From positions 930,001 through 994,000 of the forward strand of contig NZ_JAYGJQ010000002.1 in assembly GCF_035013165.1 (NCBI RefSeq): a stretch of 64,000 nt of DNA, read 5' to 3'. The position numbers and the translations under genes are program-made. Below are positions 35,282 to 43,860 of this stretch, piece by piece (positions within the stretch are counted from its first letter, which is position 1; each line of letters opens with the position of its first letter). The DNA comes from Bacteriovorax sp. PP10 (lineage in GTDB: Bacteria; Bdellovibrionota; Bacteriovoracia; Bacteriovoracales; Bacteriovoracaceae). The notes under the pieces are model-generated. The model did not search any database. It was not told where the DNA came from and saw nothing but the letters and a program-made list of their open reading frames with translations.

Positions 35282-36538
35282 TTAGAAAAACGTTTCCATT
35301 TGAAATCCGTAAGCGCCACCGGCCGTTTTATCAGCATAGGTAGGAGCGTTTTGAGCGATGTTCGCTTTGTTTTTCGAATTCCAGAATGAGTGAGTGTAAA
35401 AAGCACGAAGAACCGGGCGGCCCCAGATGTCTTCGCTTAATCCTAATTGAGGAGCGATGGTTACGCGAGATAATCTTCTGGCACCGTTGTTTTGAACGAT
35501 AGAACTCCCAGCTTCTGTTACCAGGTGGAAAGTTTCAGTGATTCTATAAACCGGACGAATCCCAAGACCCATCCATTGCTCTTTTGTCTCTCCGCCGGCC
35601 ATTAAGCGCTCGTGGTTAAGAGATAAGTGGAAGGCCCATTTTTTATTAACGTTGTAAGTTGTGTGGTTGATGAAACGCAGGCGTTTCTCAGAACTCTGTT
35701 GGTTTCCAAGAGTGATTGTACTGTCACCGTAAAGGTTGAAGTTGTTCATTAAACCTTGACCGAACAATACAGCGAAGTGGTTGAAGCCATTATCATTGAT
35801 GTTATAGTCAAGAAGTGTTCCTACGATATATCCATTGGCCTTTTCGTATTTTACTTTTGTCGTCGTATCGGTTGCTTCAGGAGCACTTCCGAAAGCTACC
35901 CAGAAGTTTTGTTTTAAAGAGTTATTCCATGGAACATTTTTTAAACGGGCATCGTACACAGTGATTCCCTGAGTTCCGATGTTTGTTTTTGTATCAGTCA
36001 CTTCACGAAGGTAAGCAAGAGAGAATTTCCCACCTAAGACATCAACGTTACCCATACCGGCACCGTTTCCGTTCATACTTCCGAAGTAGTAGTAGTCATC
36101 GATATAAACATCTTGGTCACGGTAGAATCTTTTACCAACCCAAAAGCTGTATGGAAGATCATTCATTCCCTGGATTTCTGCGAAGGCCTCTACAAAGTTT
36201 GTGCTTTGCTTAGCTGATTCAAAAGAGTCGTTTCCGGGGCTTGTATTGGCAATACGAAATTGTGTGTAGACATTTTTTGTCTCACTTTTAATATGATTGA
36301 ATCTGAAACCAAGCTCGAGATAGTTTGAGCATTCGTTGGCAAGACGGAATTCGTTTCTTCCCACTCCTGATCCACCACCGGCACCTTGGTTATAAAAACA
36401 TTCCTGATCGCCGCCGTAAGTGTTGGTTCCAACTCCTGCGCGAAGATAGCCAAACATCTCAACATTTTTAGTGTCGAAAGCGCGAGCGTTTCCTGAAATT
36501 AAGATAAGAAATAACAATGAAGAAAAGAATGATTTCAT
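35282..36538 (-). CDS. lamB: Maltoporin-like outer-membrane porin
   Basis: 418 residues from ATG 36536-36538 (MKSFFSSLLFLILISGNARA is the signal peptide; AAGGG lies upstream; a longer frame adds 16 unlikely residues). The mature start VEMFGYLRAGVGTN and the FRLANECSNYLELGFRF block match the LamB/carbohydrate porin family, with WVGKRFYRDQDVYIDDYYY and a C-terminal aromatic end GFQMETFF typical of barrels. It should admit maltodextrins through the outer membrane. First gene of a lamB-malK operon. Confidence 0.92.
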   Translation of the reverse strand: MKSFFSSLLFLILISGNARAFDTKNVEMFGYLRAGVGTNTYGGDQECFYNQGAGGGSGVGRNEFRLANECSNYLELGFRFNHIKSETKNVYTQFRIANTSPGNDSFESAKQSTNFVEAFAEIQGMNDLPYSFWVGKRFYRDQDVYIDDYYYFGSMNGNGAGMGNVDVLGGKFSLAYLREVTDTKTNIGTQGITVYDARLKNVPWNNSLKQNFWVAFGSAPEATDTTTKVKYEKANGYIVGTLLDYNINDNGFNHFAVLFGQGLMNNFNLYGDSTITLGNQQSSEKRLRFINHTTYNVNKKWAFHLSLNHERLMAGGETKEQWMGLGIRPVYRITETFHLVTEAGSSIVQNNGARRLSRVTIAPQLGLSEDIWGRPVLRAFYTHSFWNSKNKANIAQNAPTYADKTAGGAYGFQMETFF

Positions 36539-36851
36539 ACGTTTTGGCCCTTGGGAAATGTAAGTGAAATTTGCCAGAAAGTGCACGAAAATTCCACCTT
36601 TTTTAGTTAGGTGTTAGCGATTGTTTGAGAGGGGGAAGTGGCGATTTAAGACCACATTTAAGCTACTTAAAACGAAAGTTGAAAACTATTGGATTTAATG
36701 GCACAATACTCAACATGAATATCTAAAAGCCCGCCATTTTTGTCCCCATTTAAAAATCTAAATTCACGTTTATATCAGGAGTTCGCCATGAATTTTTCTC
36801 ATGTCTGTATTGGTTTAATTATTTGTCACTTTAAGACACGAGAAGGTCATT
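36539..36851. other. Intergenic region upstream of lamB and a basic protein
   Basis: 313 bp. On the plus side it holds a possible promoter (TTGAAA at 36679-36684, CACAAT at 36702-36707) and a short frame with a good ribosome site at 36788. On the minus side it must hold the lamB promoter, but I see no clear consensus and no recognised Mal-type operator. Confidence 0.5.
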
Positions 36852-36901
36852 ATGTTCATAAAGAAACTCATCATAGGGTTATTAAGTTTTTACGCAGTTG
36901 A
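36788..36901 (+). CDS. Short upstream frame with ribosome site (possible leader peptide)
   Basis: A 37-codon frame (starts MNFSHVCIGLIICHFK) with AGGAG at 36777-36781, 6 nt before the ATG. It overlaps the following 96-residue gene in a different frame by 50 nt, so its translation could couple to or regulate that gene. No similarity recognised. Confidence 0.3.
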   Translation: MNFSHVCIGLIICHFKTREGHYVHKETHHRVIKFLRS

Positions 36902-37142
36902 AGTCAGACGCGTTTCAATAAGGGATGAGGGATCCTCTCTTAATGAATCGCAAATCGAACGTTTATATGAGTCACGCAAAAAGCGTGAGCAGGAAAGAAA
37001 GAAAACCAAACTCTATGACAGGAGTAAGTGGAAGAAGAGGAAGAAATATCATGAGCAGCATTATAAATTAAAAGGCACTAACTCTAAAGACTCCCGCTAT
37101 TCAAACCAGCAGAAGTTAAGACGTATGTACCGAAACACATAA
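36852..37142 (+). CDS. Small basic protein, unknown
   Basis: 96 residues with a hydrophobic start (FIKKLIIGLLSFYAVEV) that could be a membrane anchor, then an extremely Lys/Arg-rich, charged tail (RKKREQERKKTKLYDR...). AGAAGG lies 6 nt upstream of the ATG. The basic tail suggests binding to nucleic acid or phospholipid; no family is recognised. Confidence 0.55.
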   Translation: MFIKKLIIGLLSFYAVEVRRVSIRDEGSSLNESQIERLYESRKKREQERKKTKLYDRSKWKKRKKYHEQHYKLKGTNSKDSRYSNQQKLRRMYRNT

Positions 37143-37217
37143 GATAGTTTTCATTAGTTTTCAAAACATGGAATCTTTGTCAGACTTAAGGCACACAATG
37201 CCTTTGGCGGAGATCTC

Positions 37218-38255
37218 ATGTTTAGAAAACTATTATTTTTGTCGTTACTCCTTGCTGTAAATGTCACTTTAGCTGCTGAACAAATCAGAAGCTATCAGGT
37301 TTCAGTTAATCCTTTAAAGATGAATAAGATTGCCAAGCAATTTGAAGTTGTTCAGAAATTAGAAAAGGGTTTTGAAGTTTATGTTCTGGAAGAGCGTGTG
37401 CCCGAGTTTTTAAAACTGGCACCCCATGCTGTTTTATTACAAAAGAACATTCATTCTGAAACTGCTGATAAGGCCATTCCCGTTTATAGAAATTACGCAC
37501 AGGTTGAAAATGACCTGAAAGCGTTTGCTGCTGATTTTAAAAATCTAGCGACACTGGAAACTTATGGCGTAACAAAACAAGGGCGCAACCTTTATGTTTT
37601 AAAATTATCAACTGGTGGAGAAAATAAACCTCGGCTGATGATCACGGCCGCAACTCACGGTGATGAATTAATTACAACGGAAGTTCTCTTCAATTTAACG
37701 GGAGAGTTACTAAAAGGTTATGGAGTTGATGCTCGTCTGACAAAAATTCTTGATGGACGCGATATTTATATTATCCCAGTAGTGAGTGCTGATAGTTTTG
37801 AAGCGCGCCAAAGATATGTACAAAACATGGACCCGAACAGAGCTTACCCGTGGCCGGATGAACCGAATAACAAAACTGTCGATGTTATTCAGTCGATGAT
37901 GGACCTGACAAATAAAGTGAAGTTTACGGGATCGCTTGATCTGCACGCTTATGGAAAACTTGTGATGTACCCTTGGGGTTATACAAGAAAAGCTCCTACA
38001 AACGCAGCTGACGTTGTTACATTTAAAGATCTTGTTGTCTCAATGGCAAAAGACAATCAATACAAAGCTGGTCAGATTTCAACAACAATTTATGTTGCAG
38101 AAGGAAGTAGTGCAGATTACTTTTACTGGAAAACAGGAACAAAAGCAGTAGCTGCTGAACTAGGAAAAGAAAAGATTCCTCATTGGGATAAGATCCCGGC
38201 AATTACCACTGAAGCACGCGAAATGGTTTGGACATTTTTAGAATATTTTAATTAA
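37218..38255 (+). CDS. Exported M14-type zinc carboxypeptidase
   Basis: 345 residues with a signal peptide (ending TLAA). The M14 zinc site is present: AATHGDELITTEVL gives the first His and Glu, SLDLHAYGKLVMYPWG the third ligand His. The catalytic Glu lies in AVAAELGKEKIP. Also VVSADSFEARQR with the substrate-binding Arg region and MDPNRAYPWP. Cleaves C-terminal residues from peptides or peptidoglycan stems in the periplasm or outside. GGAG precedes the ATG. The parvulin gene follows after 9 nt. Confidence 0.92.
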   Translation: MFRKLLFLSLLLAVNVTLAAEQIRSYQVSVNPLKMNKIAKQFEVVQKLEKGFEVYVLEERVPEFLKLAPHAVLLQKNIHSETADKAIPVYRNYAQVENDLKAFAADFKNLATLETYGVTKQGRNLYVLKLSTGGENKPRLMITAATHGDELITTEVLFNLTGELLKGYGVDARLTKILDGRDIYIIPVVSADSFEARQRYVQNMDPNRAYPWPDEPNNKTVDVIQSMMDLTNKVKFTGSLDLHAYGKLVMYPWGYTRKAPTNAADVVTFKDLVVSMAKDNQYKAGQISTTIYVAEGSSADYFYWKTGTKAVAAELGKEKIPHWDKIPAITTEAREMVWTFLEYFN

Positions 38256-38264
38256 GGAGTTCTC

Positions 38265-38534
38265 ATGAAAGTTACAGCACAGCATATTTTAGTTAACCAA
38301 GAATTCGAAATCAAAGACATCCAAAAGAAGCTTTCAGAAGGTGTTTCATTTGAAGACCTGGCACGCGATTTTTCAACTTGCCCGTCTGGAAAAGAGGGTG
38401 GGAATCTTGGAGAGTTCGGTAAAGGAATGATGGTTCCATCGTTTGAGAAAGCGGCCTTTGCTCTTCTTCCAGGTGAAGTTTCTGAACCAGTAAGAACTCA
38501 ATTTGGTTTTCACTTAATTAAGAGAACTAAATAA
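38265..38534 (+). CDS. Parvulin-type peptidyl-prolyl isomerase
   Basis: 89 residues forming a single PpiC domain: TAQHILVNQEFE, FEDLARDFSTCPSGKEGGNLGEFGKGMMVPSFEKAAFAL and VRTQFGFHLIKRTK. Catalyses cis-trans isomerisation of prolyl bonds. No signal peptide, so cytoplasmic. AAGGAG before the ATG. Its end overlaps the convergent esterase-like gene by 8 nt. Confidence 0.95.
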   Translation: MKVTAQHILVNQEFEIKDIQKKLSEGVSFEDLARDFSTCPSGKEGGNLGEFGKGMMVPSFEKAAFALLPGEVSEPVRTQFGFHLIKRTK

Positions 38535-39381
38535 GGTCATCGAAATAATCCATAATCTGTTGTCTCTCGAGGACGGTGGTGACTGTGCCTGCTGCGTGAT
38601 TCATGTTTTTTCTTGAAATATCGTGAGGTGGGCATTCATCAACCAGAAGTTCCTGCGTACTTGTAGGGACTGATGTGTCTCTCAACGCAATCGTTTGATG
38701 AAATGGCACTTTGATTTCTTTACATGAAATTGTCGGATCATTTTTTAGATACAGTCTTAAATAATCTTCATAATCTTTCATTTTAGTCATTCCTAAAATC
38801 CTCATATGGTTTTTTCTGAATTTAGCCAGCTCTTCAACATCAGAGTAAGCATAAATATGCGGTAGATCTCCACCGGTCACAGCAAACCATGCGCCCTTAA
38901 TTCTGGGAACATGAGCAGCGATAATAAGAGTAAAAATTCCTCCCTGGCTTGCACCTAAAGCGAAGATGGGAAGCGTTTCAGGAAGATTTAGTTTTTGATC
39001 AACAGCATTTATAAAACTAATGGCGGCCAGTGCTGGTTTATAATAATCCGCATTGAGTTTTTCCGGATCAGGGTTTGGGCTATTGAGTTCTGTGTAAAAT
39101 TGTTCAGTCGCAATCACTACGTATCCTCGTTTAGAAAAATACTGCGCATTGGATTCTTCAATGGAAGTCATTCCTTTAATTGTTGGTGAGATGATTAAGA
39201 GTGCTTTGATTTTTAATTTTGTAGGACGATAAACGAAGGCCTTGTAGGAAGTAGAGTTCACCTCTATTTTTAGATCAAAAATACTATAATCACGGTCTTT
39301 GTTGGTGTCTGCTGGGTTAGAGGCCCATGCAGGGGTCTGAGAGAGTAAAGTGAATATGAGAGAGATCATAAACAGCTTCAT
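38527..39381 (-). CDS. Exported alpha/beta-hydrolase-like protein (paralogue 1)
   Basis: 284 residues with a signal peptide ending AWAS. A dienelactone-hydrolase-like core: nucleophile elbow LGASQGGIFTL, acid in LRDTSVPTS, and His in MNHAAGTVT. The substrate is unknown. It is clearly homologous over its length to the gene at 39462-40313 (shared SNAQYFSK, ASQGGI, YEDYL/YEIYL and LRD blocks), pointing to tandem duplication. Confidence 0.8.
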   Translation of the reverse strand: MKLFMISLIFTLLSQTPAWASNPADTNKDRDYSIFDLKIEVNSTSYKAFVYRPTKLKIKALLIISPTIKGMTSIEESNAQYFSKRGYVVIATEQFYTELNSPNPDPEKLNADYYKPALAAISFINAVDQKLNLPETLPIFALGASQGGIFTLIIAAHVPRIKGAWFAVTGGDLPHIYAYSDVEELAKFRKNHMRILGMTKMKDYEDYLRLYLKNDPTISCKEIKVPFHQTIALRDTSVPTSTQELLVDECPPHDISRKNMNHAAGTVTTVLERQQIMDYFDDLI

Positions 39382-39461
39382 AAAACTAAACTAGGCCTGA
39401 AAAATGGAAGCTGCAAGAAAATTAATTTATGACAAAAAAAGTTTTTTTATAGAAGAGTTTT

Positions 39462-40313
39462 CTACAGTGATTCTTCAAAGAAACGTCTGATTTTATGTCG
39501 CCAGTTCACTGTTGAAAGTGATCCTGCAACATGTCCAGTATTAAGTGTTAGTATCATATGTTCCGGACAACTTTTTACCAATAGTTCTTGATTGGCAGTA
39601 GGAACTTTATCATCTCTTAAAGTCATTGTTTGAACGAATGGTGTTTTGATGTCGGCACATGCAGTGGCCGGATCATGAGTTAAATGCTCTCTTAGATAAA
39701 TTTCATATTCTCTTGGATCAGTGATCCCTAAAACTTTCATATGCTTCATTCTGAAGCTGGCAATCTTTTCAACTACTGAGCGAGCATAAATAGCAGGGAA
39801 GTCTCCACCGGCCGTTGCAAACCATGAAGCGGTAATTCGCGCTGAGTGAGAAGCAATGATTAATGTCCTGATACCACCCTGACTTGCACCCATGGCAAAG
39901 ACCGGAAGATTCACTGGTAGTTTAAATTTTGTTTCAGAGAGAGCAATGAAGCTATCAGCAGCAAAAGCAGGTTTATAAAATTCATCATCAAGTTTCACGA
40001 TATCTGGTTTAGCACTATCCACTTCGCTTTTATAAGGAAGAGGGATGATGATAAGGTAGCCAGCTTTAGAAAAATACTGAGCGTTTGATTTTTCAATAAT
40101 CGTAACTCCAGCAATCGTTGGAGTTAGTACCAGCATGGCCTTAATTTTTGTTGTTGTAGGAAGATAGATTGAAGCTTCAAAATTTCCTTCAGGAATTTCA
40201 GTCTTCATCTGATAAATATCGTAGTGACGTTTAGAATCCACGGCCGTGACTGAGTCAGCTGCGTATGTTTGAGTCAATATAGTGAAGAGAGTAATGGCGA
40301 TTAATGTTTTCAT
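39462..40313 (-). CDS. Exported alpha/beta-hydrolase-like protein (paralogue 2)
   Basis: 283 residues, signal peptide ending TYAA, with MGASQGGIRTLIIASH as nucleophile elbow, LRDDKVPTANQELLV as acid region and TGHVAGSLS as His. Same architecture and cysteine placement as the neighbour at 38527-39381; the two are separated by 80 nt. Substrate unknown. Confidence 0.8.
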   Translation of the reverse strand: MKTLIAITLFTILTQTYAADSVTAVDSKRHYDIYQMKTEIPEGNFEASIYLPTTTKIKAMLVLTPTIAGVTIIEKSNAQYFSKAGYLIIIPLPYKSEVDSAKPDIVKLDDEFYKPAFAADSFIALSETKFKLPVNLPVFAMGASQGGIRTLIIASHSARITASWFATAGGDFPAIYARSVVEKIASFRMKHMKVLGITDPREYEIYLREHLTHDPATACADIKTPFVQTMTLRDDKVPTANQELLVKSCPEHMILTLNTGHVAGSLSTVNWRHKIRRFFEESL

Positions 40314-40330
40314 GAACTGGACATTAAACC

Positions 40331-40360
40331 AAAAAAATAGACCGTGGTACTAGACCACGG
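40331..40360 (-). terminator. Intrinsic terminator of the FMN reductase gene
   Basis: On the minus strand CCGTGGT pairs with ACCACGG across a 5-nt loop and is followed by CTATTTTTTT. It lies just beyond the stop of the gene at 40376. Confidence 0.8.
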
Positions 40361-40375
40361 CCATACAATGATTTT

Positions 40376-40891
40376 TTATAGAGCTTTATTTGGAATAGTG
40401 CTTAAAAGTTGAAGGCAAATCCCTTCTACTTCAGCTTCTGGAGCAGGTCTGCTCATAGTAGAGATTAGTTGTCTCCCCATGATGTTCATTCCAATAAATG
40501 ATAACTGCATTCTCATAATGTTAATGGCCTGGATTCCGTTGCCAGCACTTGCTGTTGCTACGACACCAGTTTTAGCATTAAAAGTTTCGCGCCAATTTTT
40601 TGTTGAGCGACTTACCCAAGCAAGAAAATTGTTGAACACAGGTGGAGTTGATCCATTGTATTCTGGAGAAACAAACACGAAAGCATCGGCCGCTAGTCTG
40701 TCCTTAAAAGGAGCAACTAAGACTTCTGCCTGATGACGAGTTTCTGCTACTGTTGAATAAAGAGGAAGATCTAGTTCTACCAGATTTAAAAGGCCAGCAT
40801 CTGCACCATGTTTTTTAAGGTGAGCTACTATTGCCTCAGCTAGTTCTAAATTTTTCCCGACACTTGCTGTAATTACACATATTTTTTTCAT
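40376..40891 (-). CDS. NADPH-dependent FMN reductase-like flavoprotein
   Basis: 171 residues of the flavodoxin-like NADPH:FMN reductase family: ITASVGKNLELAEAIVAHL with the phosphate-binding loop, LPLYSTVAE, and FVFVSPEYNGSTPPVFNNFLAWVSR, the family hallmark, then AGNGIQAINIMRMQLSFIGM. Reduces FMN or azo/quinone compounds using NAD(P)H. It may supply reduced flavin to the luciferase-like enzyme elsewhere, but this is not shown. Monocistronic. Confidence 0.92.
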   Translation of the reverse strand: MKKICVITASVGKNLELAEAIVAHLKKHGADAGLLNLVELDLPLYSTVAETRHQAEVLVAPFKDRLAADAFVFVSPEYNGSTPPVFNNFLAWVSRSTKNWRETFNAKTGVVATASAGNGIQAINIMRMQLSFIGMNIMGRQLISTMSRPAPEAEVEGICLQLLSTIPNKAL

Positions 40892-41058
40892 CCCAAGAAT
40901 TTACCTTAATGGCCTTAAAAATGAAAGTAGAAAGGTTTAGTTACCAAAAAGTAAGCCTTTAACTAATAGATTTTATTGATGTTTTTAGGTCTAGTATTCG
41001 TCCACTGTAATCTTTTCAAGAAGGCACCTAGAATTTTTGGTTCTGATACCATGAGTGC

Positions 41059-42381
41059 ATGAGGAATTTACTTGGGTTGTTACTATTGTCACTGTGCTTG
41101 TCATCGAGTGCCTATTCGAAGGTCTACGATTACACTCACAATAATCGTCTATCGTTGATAGAAGATCCACGCACGTCTGTCGACTTGAAAGTTGAACTGA
41201 TTAGAAGTGCAAAACACCATATCAACATTGTTACTTTTTTCTGGGATGACTCTGCTGTCCCCGCACGTCTTGCTGTTGAATTAAATAAAGCGCACGATCG
41301 TGGAGTTGAAGTGAGAATCCTGACTTCTTATATCGCTACACTTGGAACTGATCCGTTAGGAAAAGGAAAAAGAAATCTTAATTTAAAATCTAAAAATCAT
41401 GCAACTTATAGTTACCTGTCACTGACACCAGGTACTTCTTTTTCAGTGAACAACAGCCTTCATGAGAAGATCTTTGTTATCGATGGTGAAAAAGCAATTA
41501 TCGGTGGAAGAAATGCTTCTAATAGTAGTCTTTCTGGAAAAGATCTTGAAGTCTTAATGGAAGGGCCGGTAGTGAACCAAGTTCAAGATCATTTTAAAAG
41601 AATGTTCGACTTTATTATTGATCAAAGAATTAGTACACACTGTAATCAAAACGATAGTGTAGATTCTCAATGTGTACAAGAGTATAAAAAATTGGAATTC
41701 TCTTCTAAAGATGCAAACTTCTTCCCGGAGCAAGCTGGATTTACTGGTGGAGAAGACGCGAGAATTTTATCTCATGAAGCTTTAATTCACCAAAAAGAAT
41801 TAGGGTTATCAAGATCAGAACGTTTAACTCAACAAGATGATATTTTAGATACAGTGACGAAGATTGAATTTAAAAAACTTCGCGCTTATAACTATTTTAT
41901 TATCCCTACTCCAAAATATAAAAAGTTTTTAGAAGACAGTCTTGCTGAAGGTGACTCTATCGAAATGATCACAAACAGCTATGAATCAGCAAAGTTCTCA
42001 AGCAACTATGGTTATATTTATTCAATCCCGGATGCGATGGATTTAGTAGAGGATGGATTAGAACTTCACCAATGGCAGAGAAATCAGAAACTCAATTACG
42101 TGCATGAGAAAGTGATGATCTTTGATGAAGACCATGTGATCGTAGGTTCTCATAACTTTGGTGTGGGAAGTACGGCCGTCAGTAATGAAATCGCCATTGA
42201 GTTTAAATCGAAACCGATAGCAGATAGATTGATTGAAGTTTTTGAGTATGAGTCAGGGAATCCGGCCATCACGATGAAAGCGGACTTAAATTTCTTAGAG
42301 CAGGAGTATGAAAAGTACAAGATGCAGATTAAGATCCTGAGAATGAAGATAGTGGAAGGAATTTTAAGAGAAATTTATTAG
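41059..42381 (+). CDS. Exported phospholipase D-like protein
   Basis: 440 residues with a signal peptide (SSSAYS). Two HKD motifs are intact: LHEKIFVIDGEKAIIGGRN and VHEKVMIFDEDHVIVGSHNFG, each followed by the family's glycine-rich segment. PLD-superfamily members act on phosphodiester bonds of phospholipids or, in some, nucleic acids; an exported one in a predator-like genome could attack prey membranes. It ends at a strong terminator. No ribosome site; TACCAT preceded by TG ends 6 nt before the ATG, another possible leaderless start. Confidence 0.9.
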   Translation: MRNLLGLLLLSLCLSSSAYSKVYDYTHNNRLSLIEDPRTSVDLKVELIRSAKHHINIVTFFWDDSAVPARLAVELNKAHDRGVEVRILTSYIATLGTDPLGKGKRNLNLKSKNHATYSYLSLTPGTSFSVNNSLHEKIFVIDGEKAIIGGRNASNSSLSGKDLEVLMEGPVVNQVQDHFKRMFDFIIDQRISTHCNQNDSVDSQCVQEYKKLEFSSKDANFFPEQAGFTGGEDARILSHEALIHQKELGLSRSERLTQQDDILDTVTKIEFKKLRAYNYFIIPTPKYKKFLEDSLAEGDSIEMITNSYESAKFSSNYGYIYSIPDAMDLVEDGLELHQWQRNQKLNYVHEKVMIFDEDHVIVGSHNFGVGSTAVSNEIAIEFKSKPIADRLIEVFEYESGNPAITMKADLNFLEQEYEKYKMQIKILRMKIVEGILREIY

Positions 42382-42387
42382 CATAAA

Positions 42388-42417
42388 AAAAGGGAGCTTT
42401 AAGCTCCCTTTTTATTT
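42388..42417. terminator. Bidirectional intrinsic terminator
   Basis: An 11-bp stem AAAAGGGAGCT/AGCTCCCTTTT with a 3-nt loop and U runs on both sides, between the convergent phospholipase and GST genes. Confidence 0.9.
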
Positions 42418-42421
42418 TATA

Positions 42422-43036
42422 TTATCCCATTCTTAGTTTTGAATATGCCTGATAAGCAGGACGATCACTAATCGCTTTCATCCACGCATCAACATTCTTG
42501 TATTTTGATAAATCAAAACCAACATGTGGAGCAATGCTTACAACAGTGTGAGTGTTTAAATCAGCAAGAGTAAATGTCTTTCCGTTTAAATATGTTTTTG
42601 AAGCTAGAGCATTGTTTAGAGTTTCGAAGAAAGCTGGAAGCTTTGCTAAGTTCTCATCAATCACAGCTTGAGATCTTTTTTCTTCCGGCATGAAAACCTT
42701 TTGAATAAAGACCTGAATAATTGGGTCTTGAAGTTCTGAAGAGGCCCAGAAACTCCATTGGTATGATAGAGCGCGCTCTTCTGGAGTTAGTCCAAGAAGC
42801 TCAGGCTTATATTTATCAGCAAGGTAAAAGTTAATTGCCATTGATTCAAAAAGAGTGACATCTCCATCAACCATTGCAGGGACTTTTCCGTTTGGATTTA
42901 ATTTTAAGAAAGCTTCTGACTTATGTTCTTTTGCTCTCATGTCGACATTCTTATTTTCATAAGCGACACCAGTTTCTTCTAAACACCACAGACATCTACC
43001 AGCACTTGTACGTGCAGATCCGTAAAGAGTAATCAT
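42422..43036 (-). CDS. Glutathione S-transferase
   Basis: About 204 residues from ATG 43034-43036, chosen because the canonical thioredoxin-like start MITLYGSARTSAGRCLWCLE begins there with AAGGAT upstream; the longer frame is unlikely. The thioredoxin-like domain contains the NPNGKVPAMVDG and ESMAINFYLADKYKPELLG glutathione-binding blocks; the C-terminal helical domain has KTYLNGKTFTLADLNTHTV. Detoxifying conjugation or peroxide reduction. It follows the HTTM gene by 44 nt on the same strand. Confidence 0.93.
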   Translation of the reverse strand: MITLYGSARTSAGRCLWCLEETGVAYENKNVDMRAKEHKSEAFLKLNPNGKVPAMVDGDVTLFESMAINFYLADKYKPELLGLTPEERALSYQWSFWASSELQDPIIQVFIQKVFMPEEKRSQAVIDENLAKLPAFFETLNNALASKTYLNGKTFTLADLNTHTVVSIAPHVGFDLSKYKNVDAWMKAISDRPAYQAYSKLRMG

Positions 43037-43080
43037 TCCAATATCCTTGTTAGAGTTAGTGATATTGAAGATACGATGCC

Positions 43081-43860
43081 TTAAATTAAATGGCCACAGT
43101 AATAGAGTGCCGGATAGCTTGCGCACCATACCCAGAAAAAGCGATTGAGACCAAATGTCATAAAGTTAACTAAATGAAAGATGGCGCCTGCTATAAGGTA
43201 GAAATTGGTAAGCCAAGGAAGTGAAAGAACCAGCGGGAAAGATAATTCAAAAAGTATGATCGACCATGCAATGGCCTGTGCCCATGCAGGATTCCTGCTT
43301 TTTTCGACAATGAAGCGCGGTGTTTTGTAGTTTGGTGAAGAAACAAATCCATAAACTGCTGTGCCCAGTCTCCATTTCGTTTCTTTAATTTTATAGAGAC
43401 CTGCTAAAAAATATGAGCTGATCACTTGCAACGTAATATACCAAAGTGCGGCCTTGGCAAGAAGTGGGTGAAGAAATCCGATTGAAAGACAAAGAAGAAT
43501 GATCAGTGTCAGGTAATCGCTTCCACCATTAAAAGATCCACGCCAGCGCAGTGTGATCATGAAAGTTGAGAAAAAAAGAATAAAGAAAATAACAAAAATA
43601 TTTGGATAGATAATTGTGATGATGGCCGCTGCAAAACGAATCGTCATCATTTCGATGAAGCGCTTGTCAGTCATTATCCAGTCGAGGGCCTTGACTATTT
43701 TTTTAGGCAAAAATAAATACTCAGTACGCAGCTGACTCCAGCGCCAGATACCAGTCTCAGTAATACTTTCTTTCATCTTGATAAATTCCAGCGATTGAAA
43801 CATCACTGCGATTCCCATCAAGCGGGCAATTAAAACAAGAACGTTGTGTGAATCAGTCAT
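43081..43860 (-). CDS. HTTM-domain membrane protein
   Basis: About 259 residues with six or more membrane segments, of the HTTM (horizontally transferred transmembrane; vitamin K gamma-carboxylase-like) family: FNGGSDYLTLIILLCLSIGF, VISSYFLAGLYKIKE, SIILFELSFPLVL and FHLVNFMTFGLNRFFW. I start at ATG 43858-43860, which overlaps the upstream stop codon; a longer frame adds 20 residues. Bacterial function of the family is largely unknown. It is coupled to the 173-residue gene before it. Confidence 0.82.
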   Translation of the reverse strand: MTDSHNVLVLIARLMGIAVMFQSLEFIKMKESITETGIWRWSQLRTEYLFLPKKIVKALDWIMTDKRFIEMMTIRFAAAIITIIYPNIFVIFFILFFSTFMITLRWRGSFNGGSDYLTLIILLCLSIGFLHPLLAKAALWYITLQVISSYFLAGLYKIKETKWRLGTAVYGFVSSPNYKTPRFIVEKSRNPAWAQAIAWSIILFELSFPLVLSLPWLTNFYLIAGAIFHLVNFMTFGLNRFFWVWCASYPALYYCGHLI

